DNA from: Rhabdornis inornatus
Lineage: Eukaryota; Chordata; Aves; Passeriformes; Rhabdornithidae
Direction of reading: 5' to 3'
Length of the DNA: 64,000 nt
Assembly (NCBI GenBank): GCA_013397075.1
Contig: VWZS01000704.1
Location: forward strand, 248,001-312,000
Of this stretch, positions 1 to 12,889 are shown piece by piece (position 1 is the stretch's first letter; each line of letters begins with the position of its first letter). The translations under genes and the position numbers were made by a program. The notes below the pieces were generated by a model that was given only the letters and a program-made list of their open reading frames with translations, was not told the DNA's origin and searched no databases.

Positions 1-861
1 CCTTTTTGATGTGTTTTCTCCTGTTTTCCATAAGAACATAAGCTAGGAGGCTTTTACACAGATTTGGTGGCAGAACACATGCATTAAGATTAAGTTTCTT
101 TTTAAAATTTGCATTCTTTGCTTTGTGTGTTTCCTAAATGGGGCAAGAGGGTTTCTTAGTGTGTCTTAGTATTAAAATCTAAAGTAACAGACCTTCATTC
201 TAATGAGCTTTGTAAATCTGACCTAAAAAGTGTCGCCTGGAGTCTTTGAAATGAGTTTCCTGCAACTTCCTCTGATCTGATTGTGTGTTTTAGGGGAGGT
301 TAAATGGGTTAAGATTCTTAGCTGTCCTAAAGCCATTGGAGTGATTCCTTATTAATCTTTTTCACCCCCTAAGACATCATCTACAGATCTAGGCGGATTT
401 AGTACATAAGATAACATAGTCAGCCCTGCCACAACTATCCACACAGCTTCTGAAAGGACAAAAGGGTGACAAAAATATGCAGAAACCCTTCCAAAGGTTC
501 ATGTTAACAATACTTTCCCAGTCTTCCCCTTGCCTTTATTCTGCCCTGGCTTGTCGCAGAAGGGAAGTTTTATCGTCACAGGATAATATCTCTGCAACTT
601 GTGATCTAAATTACAAAGAATTTTGTTGTGCTCCGTGTCCTATGGCAAAACTTGTGAGCATAAGATGGGTTCTGCAATTAGCCCTGTCCCTGCTGATAAC
701 CAAGAGCTCCTTGTTCCTGCAGGAAGGGGGCTCGGTGCCCCTGCCAGCGGCTCCTCCTCCTGCCACCTCCCAAAGGGATTTTCCTCCCAGTCTCCTCTTC
801 CCTGCTCCCTGTCCAGGCTGATGGAGAACTTCCCCAGAGCTTTAACTGAGGGAGAAAAACA

Positions 862-1013
862 GCCTAGAAATTGGTGAAAAACCTCCTGAGAATGTTCAAG
901 GCCAGGTTGGACAGAGCTTGGAGCAGCCTGGTCTAGTGCAGGGTGTCCCTGCCTTGATCTGGATTAGATCACCTTTAGATGTTCCTTCCAGTCCAAACTA
1001 TTCTGTGATTCTA
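862..1013 (+). mobile_element. CR1 LINE 3' fragment
   Basis: This matches the CR1 3' end in sense orientation: GTTCAAGGCCAGGTTGGACA, then GCAGCCTGGTCTAGTG, and a tail CCAAACTATTCTGTGATTCT. Similarity is obvious from about 888; the left edge is approximate. It is 5'-truncated, as nearly all CR1 copies are. Confidence 0.9.
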
Positions 1014-2587
1014 AATAACAGAAAAAAAAAAAGTAGAAACACAGAGATAGTTTCATTTATCTGAGTGATTGATGCTTCTGTCTTAGGCATCCTTCGACAT
1101 CACAGGGCAGTTCAGGGCCTTTGCCTCTGGTGGGAAGGTCATACAGTAGCATTGTAATACTTTTACCATAAATATGCTTTTTTTGAAGAAGAAGAAAAAA
1201 ATCCAGTTATCCTTTGACATGGACCATATATTTTATATGATTCTCTTTTACCCCGTTCACATGTAACATCTGCATGGCAGCAACAGCATTTTCAGTTCCA
1301 CAGTCTTTTGCTTGAACTTACTTGTTTCTAATAATTTGCTGTGCTAGAAAATGTAAATGAGGTCCATGGCAAGAAGATTTTTATAGGTCTGTCCAGGGCA
1401 TAACAGCATTTGGGAGCCTTAGGTGTTGTACAAACAATGGTAATAGAATTTGAGGGATCAGCTGCCATTTAATCAACGTCTGGAGGTTGTCAATTCCTTC
1501 CATGATTTATGGCTGGGAAAATACAGAATGATTTGTAAAATAGCAAGGAGCATCTCCCCCCTCCCAAATGGGATATTTCAAAAACAAAGCAAAGTGAAAC
1601 ACAAAACTATTCTGGAAGAATTTTCTCAGGATTTTGAAGTGCTTGCCTTGGCCTTGAACTCCCTGTTGACATAAGTGTTCCTTAGTCCTTTGCAGGTGCT
1701 ACTGTAGTGTCACAGAGCTCTCAGGAGCCCATTACAGTCTTTTGGCTTGGAAAAAAAAGAAAAGAAAAACCACTTTAAAATCGTGAGTGGCTTCTTCAAA
1801 GCTGGAGCGCCCTGATAAGGAGCCCAAGTGTGTGGTTTCCGTGTGTTCTAACGCTTTCTGCAGTGTAACACACACCCCACGGGGCCATGGTCCCCACAGT
1901 GCCCATCCCACGGGGTCATTGCTCTGCCCCCACATCCAGAATGTCCTTAAGTGCTTGCTTAGCTGTTTCCAGGCTGAGGAAAGCATTTAAGCACAGTTCT
2001 TAAAACAAATACTGTGTACCTACAGCCTGGAACACCACAGGACCTTTCCCAGCTCATCCACAAACTCACCTGGATGTGGCATTCAGACTTTCCATGCTGG
2101 TTCTCCTGTCTCTAAAAGGAGACTAATGATTGTATTTTCTTCCTGTGCTGCAGATATTGTAGGTCTTTATATTTATAAAACAGATTCAGGTCACCAGGCC
2201 ATCAGCAACTTGTAAGTGCATGTGCCCATGTTCAGCTGGATCTGGGAGGGACAGCAGGAGAAGGAGCTCCTCTCCAGGGAGATAGAGATGTCACTCTTCC
2301 TCTTTAACAATATTAAAACCAGAAGTTATTAAATTATTAAATTACACATGTATTTGGAAAGCTGTTTGACCCATTGATGGCAGAGGATGAGCAGCTCCTC
2401 CTTTCCCAGCAGCTGTGCAGCAAAACCAGGGCTGGTGGTGAGCTCTGCCCAATAAAGACACCTGCCTCCAGAATTCCCCTCCTGCTCCTTCTGACACCAG
2501 CATGCCAGGAATTTTTGTCTGCATGAATACCAGTCTACAGAGATGTTCCAAGCAGAATCTGGGAGAGTTCAGGAATGTGTGCTTTAT

Positions 2588-2623
2588 TAAAAAAAAAACA
2601 AAAAAAAACCCAAAAAAACCCCA
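2588..2623. repeat. A-rich low-complexity tract
   Basis: A-runs are broken by single C or CCC. No element was recognised next to it. Confidence 0.9.
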
Positions 2624-3330
2624 CAACACTGGAAGCAGTTTAGGTATTTAGCTCCTGAAGCATTTTTTTGTATCTCTTAATTACTTATAATCTGACTTTT
2701 CTTTCTAATTGAGGCTCCCAGCATCTGTCTAGCTACCAATACTCTTAACTACTAATTTACATTGCAGTTGGCACCTGACCTTACATGACACATGTAAGGC
2801 TCTTAGACAGATAATCCTGGCTTCTTCTTGAGACTTATGTCGCCATGGAGGGGTCAGTGGTGTGAGACAGCACAGCTTGAGGTGCGAAGTGCCACAGCAG
2901 CTCTCACACTTCACCTTGCTGAGTCTGGGAATCCCTTAACAGGCTGATCTGGGCTTTTGCACAGCCAGCCCTCCTGCTTTTGTCCCAGGCAGGCATTTTT
3001 CTGCCTGTCACTTCCAGGCCTTAAAGCAGCACGTCTGTGTTGCTTCATTTGCAGACATCAGTAGGCACATTTCACACTGAATTCCACCCTGTGGGGCCGT
3101 GTCTAATTGGACAAATTTGAGCAGCAGGCAGGAAAGCCACCACAGCATGGAGCAGTGATATATGGGCACAGGGAAAAGGGTTGGGATCTTAAAGTCACAG
3201 CTCCTCTGCTTGCCTGCCTGGCTCCCAAATTTGGAGCAGGATGGCTCTGAAAAGTGAGGTTTGACATCCTGCACTGTCCCCTTGGTGCACCAGGATTTTC
3301 CAGAGTGGCTCTCTGTGCATTCACTCAGCT

Positions 3331-3480
3331 CTGAATCCCAGAATTATTGAGGCTGGAAAAGCCCTCCAAGATTTTTGAATCCAGCCTTGCCACAGTCCAG
3401 TCATTCCTTGGAACCTCCAGGGATGGGAACTCCACCACCTTCCAATGCCTGACCTCCCTTTCCATGCAGAAAACTCTGTG
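3331..3480 (-). mobile_element. CR1 LINE fragment, antisense
   Basis: The reverse-orientation CR1 signature reads ATCCCAGAATTATTGAGGCT, then CTCCAGGGATGGGAACTCCA, then CCAATGCCTGACCTCCCTTT on the + strand. It is diverged and resembles an older CR1 subfamily. Confidence 0.75.
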
Positions 3481-5789
3481 AGGAGCAGGAAAAGTGTCTG
3501 CACACAGGAACAGTCCAGTTCAATCTCCTGAAATTAAAGCCTTGTTCAGCTTTAAACTGCACAGCTGCCATCCACATTAAGGTTTTTTGGGGGAATTTCC
3601 TGCAATTTTGCAGCACTGAGATAGAGTGGGGAGGCTGTTATTAGTAGAGAGAAAAGGGAAAAAAAAAGAATTTCAGAACCTTGGCAATAAAAGGGGGTTG
3701 AAGGGTTGTTTCTGGTCATAGATGTTTCTTTTCTATTTTATGTTGCTTAAGCATAATAAATGTCAGATGGCTGGAGTAGCATGTTTTATTAAAATAAGTG
3801 AATTTGGAGGTCAGGAGAGCATTGTGTTGGTAGCCTTGTGCACAGGATGGCTTTGTTTGGGTGAGAGGCAAGTGCAGGGCTCCATCCCAGTGTACAGGGA
3901 CCAGTTTTAGAGGCATTCATCCAGGCTGACCCTATTGCTCTGTAATTGCTCTGGTTTTGGTGTCTGTGCTCAGCCAACAAACAAAAGTGCCATCTAATGA
4001 CAACTGTGAAAAACCTTTTGGAATGAAAACTGAAGAATATTATGTATAATTGTTCCTTAGAATATATTTATATTAGTGACATTTTGATCTGTTAGAGGTT
4101 CCCCATTTGGATTTTGCTTTTTCCAAGATCTCTGAGAAACATTGCTCCATATGCTGATTTTTCATAGATAATGGTAGGGCTGCAAAGGATCTTAATAGGC
4201 ACAAAAGCCAAGTGTTGAAAGACTTCCCAGAGGATAATTTTGGTGACAAGTGCTTGTATTTTGCACCAGTCAGACTGAAAATCTCTGCCTGACTCTTGAG
4301 AGTGCAGAGAACCCGCTGTGTGCAGCTGCTCCAGAGAGAAAAGGGAAAAAAAAGAAGTGGCTTGGTGGCTTTCAAAATGTCTGGCCAGAGTTTTATGCTT
4401 TTACTACACTCTACTGATGCTCAGGGGTTTAAAGAAATTGATGCCTTTTGGCTCTTCCTGTGAGTGGAGTGAGCTGCCACAGCAGCAGAGTCGAGCAGTG
4501 TCTCTCACTGCCCTAAAATGCCAAATTATGGGGATGTCATGAAAAGGTCTCTGCCAAATGGCACGGAAGTGATGGCTTCAACAGATAGTAATTACTGTTT
4601 TTTTCTCTGTGATGAATGTCTGTTTATATTTAATGTAGTCACTAGATGAAAATGGAGGTCTTTGGTTAATCAGATATGGCTTTAGAAACCAAAATTAAGT
4701 CATTCATGTGGATATGGTTGAATTTCCTCGCTTCCTTGTGACCTGTTCCTTCAATCCTGTAGCTTAGATCTGAGGGTTTTGCTTTACTTAACTTTCCCCA
4801 AATTGAAATAAAAAGCAGCTTACTTTAACATACATCATGGGAACGCTGTGGATTTTTCCCCCTCCGGGCTACTCAAAACCAGCCCCAGGCCCAGCAGTCC
4901 TGAACACTTGTGTGAAGCTGGAAGTGCAAGATTTAATGCCTTGTAACTTTACTCTGTCTCCACAGTAAATTATTTATGCAGAAGGTGTCAAAAAGGCAGA
5001 TGTGGCAGAGCAGTAGAAGTTTTTGCCATCCTGGTGAAGGCAGTGGTGCTGCCCAGGAGGGTGCACAGACCCCAGCTGGGATCCAGGCTCTCCTCTGCTC
5101 ACATTCCTGCTTTTCCTATGGGAATGCTGCTGCTTCCCATGATGGGAGTCTCCCAGTGGAAGCTCAATCCCTCAGAAGTACCAGAACACCTATAAATACT
5201 AGAATGGCTTTAAAAACATGTGGGGTGTTAGGCCAGCAGCTACCAGGGTATGAACAAGAAGGTCAGGAAAAAACAACGGTCATAAATATTTAAGGAGCAG
5301 TTTTCACATTGATGGGGAAGGGAGGGTCTGGCTGAGCATCCCGGGATCCTGACTCCATCACCCACTCACCAGCCATCCAAAAGGAGTCACAGGACTTCTT
5401 CTGCCCTCCCCATCCCCTTTTCCTCCTCCCGTGCAGCAAGAAGTTCACCTCCCATCCCAGCAGAGTGGCTGCTCAGGGTCCCAGCCCTGTGCAAACCCCC
5501 TTCAAGCTGTGTGCATCCCTCAGCAGCAGCACGAGTCACTTGCATAGAGCCTTGTAAATATGAATCCTTGCTCAAGTGCCAAAATTATAATTAAAAAGGT
5601 TTTGTCTTTTGGCTTTTGTCTACATACTTTCCTAATATTGTCACTTGGCAGGGCCAGGGTGTCTCTCGCGGTGTAATTGCCGCAGAACATTTCCTTGAAA
5701 GAGCAGCAGCACCCCTCCTCCTCCTCACACATCATGTGGAAAGCACCAACTGTTTTATAGGCATTAGTGAGTCCTGCTCTGCAGTGCAA

Positions 5790-5915
5790 GGAGGAATTCA
5801 CTGTCTGTGCAGCTGAGACAGCTGCAGAACAGCTTCAGAGATGGAGTGACCTGCCCAAGGCTGTGCTTGGGATGCTGGATGTGGCAGGGGCAGGAGCTGT
5901 GGTTGTGCCTGTTCC
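5790..5915 (-). mobile_element. MIR SINE relic, antisense
   Basis: The antisense MIR core pattern is AGAGATGGAGTGACCTGCCC followed by AAGGCTGTGC and a GCAGGGGCAGGAGC stretch, comparable to the usual GAGGTTAAGTGACTTGCCCAAGGTCAC pattern. It is diverged. Confidence 0.6.
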
Positions 5916-7274
5916 AGAGAGCAAACACAGAGGCTTTGTCAGGACAGTCTGGCTGGATGGGTTGTTTTTCTTCTCTTCCCCCTCTGCAGGGGTCTGTGTG
6001 TAGGAAGGGACCTGTCTGGTCCCAGGGCAGCAATGCCCTGGGCTGTGTGGTCACACTGCAGCACCACAGCTCCAGCTCCATCCCTCTGCCTCTCTGCCTG
6101 CTGTCCAGTGGGAATTGCAGAGATGCCAGGACTTCTTCTCAGGCACTTCTCAGGCATTTAGGTATTTAAAAAGCCAAAGGGCTCTCATTCACCCCATTAA
6201 AGAGTGCCAGGTAATCCCTTTATGTAGTTAGGGGCATTTCCCTGCCAGCACACCACCACCTGCACGAGGATGAGGAGTACAGGTGCCTCCCTGTCAGGGG
6301 CTGAATGGCAAGGAATTCATTGGGGTTCTTCTTTTTTTAAAAATGAGCAGTTGTGGTAATATTAGAATAAGTAAATAAACAGAACAGATCTTTAAAATCA
6401 GTTGCAGAATATGCTTTCTATTTTTGGTCAAAACTTTGAAGATCTGGAAATTGTCCAACTGTTTCGAAACAAAACCTTAAATTAAATCAATGGCTTGGAG
6501 GGGTTGTTTAATTTTATTTGTTTTTAATCTTTAGTACCAAAAAAATTAATCTTCCAGACAGGGGTTATGTTTGAGGGAAGAGCAGTGCATGGGCAATTAG
6601 GATTTTTTCCCCCCTTCAGAGTGGTGAAGCAAAGTTTGGGGTAGTGCAGGCTCAGGTCTTCAGCTGGGCTAAATTAGCCCAGGTCGGCTCATGCTGCAGC
6701 TGTAGGCACATATTACTGCTCCATTGCAGCAGATCTCATTTATGACATGTTTTTAAAGCAGATCTGTGAAATGATCCAGCTTTAAAAAAATAACACTAAT
6801 AAGGGTGTAGTTACATGAGCATCTTATCCCACAGCAAAGCCAGTTTAAGAGGCTCCCAGCCCTTCCCTGACCCTGCCTTTCCCTTCCAACCCCACGATTC
6901 ATTTCCCCCCAGCTTTGCTGCTGCAGCTTTTTGGTGTTTGTGGGTTAGGGTTGGGGTTTTTTCGTGTTTCTTGCATTGTTTCAGTGATCAAGTAGGAGAT
7001 GGAGCACATGGTGTGATGCAGCAGAGGGAAGGCCATGAGGGGGCAAGGGGAAGGGCTGGGAAGGATGCAGCAGAGGCATTTTCTCAAATGAGCTCTGCTG
7101 CCAGAACTGGTGTTCCTGCAGCTGCCACTAAACCCAAGTGACCTTTGGGGCTCTTTTTGAAGAGCCAGGCAGGTGAGCAGCTGAGTGGGCACTGCCTGGG
7201 CAGGGGTGTGAGCTCACACCCCACCAGAAGCACAGAAGGGTTTGAGTGGAATGGACTTTTAAAGGTTCCTGCAG

Positions 7275-7360
7275 TGACCAGGATGCTCAGAGCTTCATCC
7301 AGGCTGACATTTCCATGGATGGGGAACCTTCCACCTCCTTGGGCAACCTGTGATGTTGGC
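7275..7360 (-). mobile_element. Short degraded CR1 fragment, antisense
   Basis: CATGGATGGGGAACCTTCCA followed by CCTTGGGCAACCTGTGATG resembles the antisense CR1 stretch that usually reads GGGATGGGGCATCCACC and GGGCAACCTG. It is short and diverged. Confidence 0.5.
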
Positions 7361-8040
7361 TGAGCCTTTGGCTCCTGGAGTGGGTTCCTGGACCTCTGCT
7401 GAGCTGGGGCCACAGCTATGAGTTGTGAAGTGACTCACACTGAATTTTTGTTCTCCACAGCAGTTTCCTTTCCCCACAGTAGCACTGCTGTTAGTGCTGG
7501 AATAGAGGAGAACGAGTGGAGATTTCAAGGAATCTCGGAATGCTTCACTCTACCAGGAAATCCAGCCTGCCCAGACTCTGCACTAGGCAGCAATGAGATC
7601 AAATGCTTTCCTAACCTATTTACTTTAAATGTATCTTGAATATTAGCAACGATGGAGTAAACAGACAGCTCTTTGAAAAGTGTGGTGCCTGGTGAGTGTC
7701 TGACACAGTATTTAATGAGTGCAGGAAGGGTTTTTATCCAACTGCCTTCGGTATGTGGAATGTGTTTTCCTCTTGTTTTGACTGGATGGGTCTTGTGGCT
7801 GATCTCTTCGAAAATACTGAAGTGAGCAGTTGCAGCAGGACGTGGTGGTATCTCAGACCTGCACGTGGTGCAGATGAGGTGGGAACATGGGGCTTCCTTC
7901 ATCTGTGGTGTGGTTATCAGTGCTCCCCAAATCCTGCTGCTGATAGCATTCCTCAGCCCTTCCAAAAGAGCTGGAAAACATGAGGACATGTAATGACACC
8001 TCCCTGAGGTGGCAGTTTGGCATTTGGTGGGAAGCTCCTG

Positions 8041-8075
8041 TCCCTTGGAGTCCCTTGGAGTCCCTTGGAGTCCCT
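8041..8075. repeat. Decamer tandem array (TCCCTTGGAG)
   Basis: There are three exact copies and a partial fourth of a 10-bp unit. Confidence 0.95.
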
Positions 8076-9149
8076 CAGAATCCCCAGCCTGGTGTTGGCA
8101 GTAGCGTGGCTGCTGTCTGCTGCTCCCTGGGAGCAAGATCTATTGCTCACTCCTCTTATTCCTTTATACCTTACACAGAGTGGAAACAAAAATCAGATAT
8201 AAACACAGAGTCCATCAATCATTGCTAACTCAGAAGATAGACTGTGATAGTAAATCTTCCTTTTGTCTTCTTCTTTCTGGGCTTTACACACAGCAGTGCA
8301 GCAAGTAGGAACACAAGAAGAATTAAGTTGTTTGGGTGCACACCAGGGTGGGTACTGGAATGTTCTGGATAAAACCAAAGGGGCTGTGAGGTGAAGTGTA
8401 GCAGTTCTGGTTTAGCTGAATCAGGAATAAAGTGCTTAACCACAGCCCCAGGTGGAGGCAATGCCCTGAATATCCCCTAAGTACAGATTGGGACCAGTGG
8501 CTTTGCCATTTGGATTTCTTTAGTAATCATTTTTTGCAGCAGCACCAGCAATGAGATCAGGGTGGTAAGAGGGGCTTGTCTGCATTTGGTGTTTGTGTGA
8601 TTTCTTTTTTGATTAACCTTTTGTGTACTACAGCTGCTCACTGCAATCCAGAGGGAGTTTATGAGTTGAGAATTTATGGTAAAGTGCTCTAACATGAGGA
8701 ATTTGAGCTGGATTAAGCTGGGTGTGCACAGGTTATTGCAGCAGTGTTCACTGACTTTCCTTCTTCCTGTATTTCTGTGGATCCCAGTTATGCGATGATA
8801 AAATTCATATTAGGACATTAGCAAATGCAAATGTGTAGCCACATTCTCATCATTTACCCTAATTTTAATTCTTTGGATAAAGTACTTTGTTTTTATCAAT
8901 TCACAGGCATGGAAGTGACAAGCCTGTTTATAACTATCAGTGATACAGAGCAGCAGCTCCAAAAATGCCATGGGATTTTGGAATCAGCACTGAGAAACTT
9001 TTCCATAAATGCCAGGAATAACATTATATTTGAATATTTAACCCTTACCCAGGCAATTTGAGGACTGGAAACCATATGTGCTTTTCATAATGGGAGCCAA
9101 GATGACCCTACATAAAGATAAATATAACTACATAAAAGCACTGAGGAAG

Positions 9150-9305
9150 GATGGTGTTGTGGTTAAGAGCTGGGCAAGGGCTAGGGAGCTCCAAGGTCTA
9201 ATCCCAGCTCAGCCACAGGCTTCTTGGGTGATCCTGGGCATGTAACTGAATCCCTGCATATTTCAGTTTTTCCATTTGGGAATGAGAGATAATAACACTG
9301 CCCCA
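9150..9305 (+). mobile_element. MIR SINE relic
   Basis: The MIR tRNA-like part is recognisable in GTTGTGGTTAAGAGCTGGGC and TCTAATCCCAGCTCAGCCAC. The core and 3' side follow as TGATCCTGGGCATGTAACTG, TTTCAGTTTTTCCATTTGGG and GAGATAATAACACTGCC. This is strong for such an old element. Confidence 0.85.
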
Positions 9306-10015
9306 AGCCGTGCTGGAGGGGGAAGCGTTGCTGTGTGGGAGGTGTGGGCTGGGAGATGGTGCTGGTGACCACCAGGAAAATGTGACCAGGTGCTCTGCTG
9401 AGGGCACATGCTGCTCCACTGCCAGTGGGATCCAGTTTCTGCTCTCCTTCTCCAAAGGCTGGATGGATAAACTCGTGCCTTAATTAGCATGTCAAACCAG
9501 GGAAGCACACCTGAACTCTGGGAAGTCACATCCTTGGCAAACCTTCTTTGTTTGAACATAATTTAAACTCAAAACCAGTGAGGGAGGAAAAAGAGGAAAG
9601 GAAAGGGAAACCTGCAGTAGATGAGCCCATCTGGTTTTGTTTGAGTGCTACCTAAGTGAGTTGTGTTTATTGGTTATAGACTCGTGTTTGCTTTATACGC
9701 TCGCGGGCCAGGTAGCTCATGTTCTGCTCGTGACTTGGCATCCACTTCTGCCCTCTGAGAGTCTGCTCAGGGGGTACAAACCCTGGTGCTGTTCTCTGAA
9801 AAGGTGAGATCTTGCAAAGTAACCACCAAGAAGGAGACTGAATTGGCCACTGAGCATTCCCACTGTGTCTCCTGTGGGATGTCATTCCACCACCATAGCA
9901 CCCAAGGTGCTGGGCTGGCAGCACATGAGAGGCAGCTTGTGCAGCTGCTGCCATGAGGAGGGGTCCTGTTGGTGAGAAGAGGTCTGGAAGGAGCAGTCCC
10001 TGCTCTGGGAAGCAG

Positions 10016-10056
10016 GTAAAATCCTGTAAAATCCTGTAAAATCCTGTAAAATCCTG
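10016..10056. repeat. Decamer tandem array (ATCCTGTAAA)
   Basis: There are three exact 10-bp units with partial units at each side, about 290 bp from the piggyBac relic. Confidence 0.95.
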
Positions 10057-10342
10057 CTGGATGCCGAGCAGCCGGTGCTGGACCACGTAAGGTGCGGGGG
10101 AGCGTGATCACCCATTGTTTGGAAGGAAGAGTTTTGATGTAATTATACCCTTCAGCCATTGCCACACTTTCCTCCCTTTCATCTCCAGGCAGGTCCACAC
10201 GTTCAGATGTGAAGCTGGAAATGAAACACATCTGGCTATCCCAAAATGACAACAGACTTTTATTTGCTATTTTTGGTATACAACAAAAGCTTTGTATCTC
10301 GCTAATTGAACATATGGGCTCTGCCTTGCTTTTTTCCCCCTG

Positions 10343-10565
10343 CTAAACTCCACTTTTCCATGTGTCATCGTACGATTCCAACATTTGATCTGTCGAGTCC
10401 ATCCCAGCCATGTGTTTGTTGTAATCTGCTACACATGTAGGCTTGTTTTCGTGTGCGTCCTGACCTCCAGTGAGAGCTGCAGTTGTTTCCATCATGGATA
10501 GTGTTGAGGAGTTACACATCCTTTTTATCAGTGTTTTTGGCCACTGGCAGCTCCTCGCGGCGCGG
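10343..10565 (-). pseudogene. piggyBac-type transposase relic
   Basis: On the - strand one frame reads RREELPVAKNTDKKDV, a stop at 10512-10514, then LLNTIHD. A second frame then reads METTAALTGGQDAHE, KPTCVADYNKHMAGMD and STDQMLESYDDTWKSGV, ending at a stop at 10343. The pattern DKKDV-LLNTIHD followed by CV-DYNK-M-G-D--DQML-Y is the signature of the C-terminal catalytic part of piggyBac (DDE_Tnp_1_7) transposases; the two Asp in G-D--DQ are family catalytic-region residues. The change of frame near 10490 and the stops show a dead copy. The missing N-terminal part is not seen upstream (above 10600), and terminal repeats or TTAA sites were not identified. The sequence from about 9900 to 10250 might include a further degraded C-terminal tail, but this is unsure. 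Confidence 0.75.
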
Positions 10566-11879
10566 CGCGGGGCTCCTGCCAAGCCTCTGAAAGCTCAGGG
10601 TTTGGGGCAGCCATATCTGTTTGTCTTGTGATACCAGATGCTGGCTTTCTTCAGTGTAACAGAAGTAGAAGGAGAAAAAATCCCAAAATAGAAAACAACT
10701 CTGTCAGTAAAACCCAGGGAAGCTGAGGGTCAGCTTAAGCTTGGTAGAGCTGGAGCTTAAGGCAAGGATGGAGGTGAATGGCTGGGAGATGACCACTGGG
10801 CAGAAGACAGGGAGCATTTTGGGGTCAGAACAATCTGTGGGATAAAGAGAGGAAAAAGTCTCTGTTGCAGAGGAGCCTGAGCCCTTCAAAGCAGGTGGTG
10901 TCATAAAAAGCCACTGGGAGCTGGGCCCCACTGCAGGACGTTCGTGAGACTCGACTCATTACGGGTACAGCACCTCTTGATTACTGTGAAAGATTCGTCA
11001 TCAGAATTTTTTTTTTTTGTGCCTGTGGGGGATCCACTTAGTTATTTCCAACTACAGCTCTAAATTGTTCCCATGCTTCATCGTGCTTTGATTAGCTAAA
11101 ATCTTGCAGTAACTGTTTGAGGCTCTCACCGTGACAAAAAAAGAACAGGTGACAATGATCAAACCATAGGGTGTGGAGTGGGAACTTTGGGGGATTTAGG
11201 GTGGGGAGAAGGAGCTGCTGGGGCTTTGGGGCAGGATGGGGTTGGAGGTAACCCCTTTACAGGTTCTGAGCACCGAAGGACAAACCACCTGCAGTTTTCA
11301 CCGTGCTGTGTGTTGTTCCTCAGGAGAAATGGAAAATAAATGCCAAAAAAAGAGAGTGACAGGGCATTTAATTGCCCACACAAACACACAGGCATAGCCC
11401 CAGCCCTCAAGTCCCCATCGTGTTCCAGCTGTGCTAATGGTCACCTTTCCTGCAGTAAATATTGGGCCAATTTCATCACATTTGGCTTATGTTTATCAAC
11501 ACAGCACTTAAGCAATGGGGTTTTGGTTGCAGTGAGGGAATGAGTCCATCTCTCACCCCGAGGTGAGGGATGAGGAGCCATGCATGGGGTGTCCTGCCTT
11601 GGAGGCTCCTCAGTCTGTGTTGCAACCCTGTGACTGCAGCAAAAATCAAATAGTTGTGCTTGAAGACAGACCTGAGGCAAATTCCACCAGGAATATGCCA
11701 TCTCTCACCACTTGAACAGTATTATATATTCATTGTGCCTTTATTCAGTCCAATTCTTGACATAAACTGCTGAGCAATTTTGTCTTGAGCTCCCTTTTTA
11801 GCCAAGAGTATAAGCTTAAAAATTTGGAGGTTGCACTCGAGGACTTCTCAATCAACTGAGGAATGAGCTCTGAAGCAGA

Positions 11880-12170
11880 AGTTGTATTTAGCAAAATGGA
11901 CTTACAATTATTATTCATAAATGCACATGTTATGGCTGCAGTTGTTCCACTTCTTTCTTTTACAGCCCTATAAATTGTATACAGAACATAAAGGCTTTAC
12001 TTCTTAAATAAATGTTTTGCAGCCGCCATAAATTATCTTTCTTGCATTCATAATGAAAAAAGAAAATCACTGTTTGATGTTTTATATCCTCTTCACTAAA
12101 ATGTAAAATATGGTAGTTGGAGCCAGATTTTATCTCATTTGAAAATAAAAGAAGGTTCATTTCCTACTAA
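11880..12170. promoter_or_regulatory. Candidate conserved non-coding element A
   Basis: This is a repeat-free AT-rich block with several homeodomain-like sites: TTATTATTCATAAATGC near 11910, CCATAAATTA at 12026-12035, and TTCATAATG near 12049. It looks unlike degraded intron. Conservation is inferred, not shown. Confidence 0.3.
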
Positions 12171-12554
12171 TTTTTTTCAGTCTTAGGTTTGGAGTTCCCA
12201 TGAAGTGTTGCCCGGTCTGCAAAGCAGCGTTACAATAAACTCTGCTTTAGCTGGGGCTTTGGGTTTGAGTTGTACCAGCACTAATAATCACCATTGTGAA
12301 CTGAGTTATGAGCATAACCTGAGTGTCTTTTATCATTTTTTAAAATCCCTGATGTTGTTATATTTCATCTCTCTACACCCCCTGATCACTGGCTGAATCT
12401 CAGATTGTTGAACTTCTCCCCACGCCAGCCCTCGAGGACCCTGCCCCAGCCTGGCTGTCCTGGAAGCAGGCCTTGCTAAACTCCCAGCTCACTGGTTTGC
12501 AAAGCAAACTTCAGCCTTGTACTATTTACCTTGGCAAGTGCCCGACCAGATTGA

Positions 12555-12760
12555 TGATCTGTAAAGTGGATTTGTTATTTGGCTGTTTGCTTTGGCAGCT
12601 CTTGAAAGCAGTTTGCTGATTACAGCCCCAGATGTCATTGCATACATTACTGCTCACTATAAGTTTCTTCTAAAGTTTTAATTTCAGCCACAAATACTAT
12701 TAAGCTTTTTGCACCTTTGTGTATTTAGCTCGTGGATATTAAATATCAAGAGCAGGCAGC
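12555..12760. promoter_or_regulatory. Candidate conserved non-coding element B
   Basis: Complex repeat-free sequence includes TTTGGCTGTTTGCTTTGGCA, CTGATTACAG and GATATTAAATATC (a palindrome near 12736). Conservation is not shown. Confidence 0.28.
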
Positions 12761-12889
12761 CTCGATTTCCTTAATTTTTCTTCTTATTATCTTTGTTGGC
12801 CTCCTCCAGGCATGTCTGTAGTGCCAGGACAGGGGATGCTGCTTTGCCCTGGGTCAGTGCTGTGCCCAGCTGTGCCACAGGCAGTTGGT

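Noticed and set aside
1060..1085. A string encoding VIDAS resembling part of an upstream BCAS3 exon (STVIDAAS)
   Set aside because: The phase and donor do not fit the 29351 exon: it would need to end with one base of a Gly codon before GT. Flanking residues do not match either.
7525..8136. A 203-codon - strand ORF in the partial BCAS3 intron
   Set aside because: No recognisable family; it runs through the TCCCTTGGAG array and unique intronic sequence. A chance ORF is more likely.
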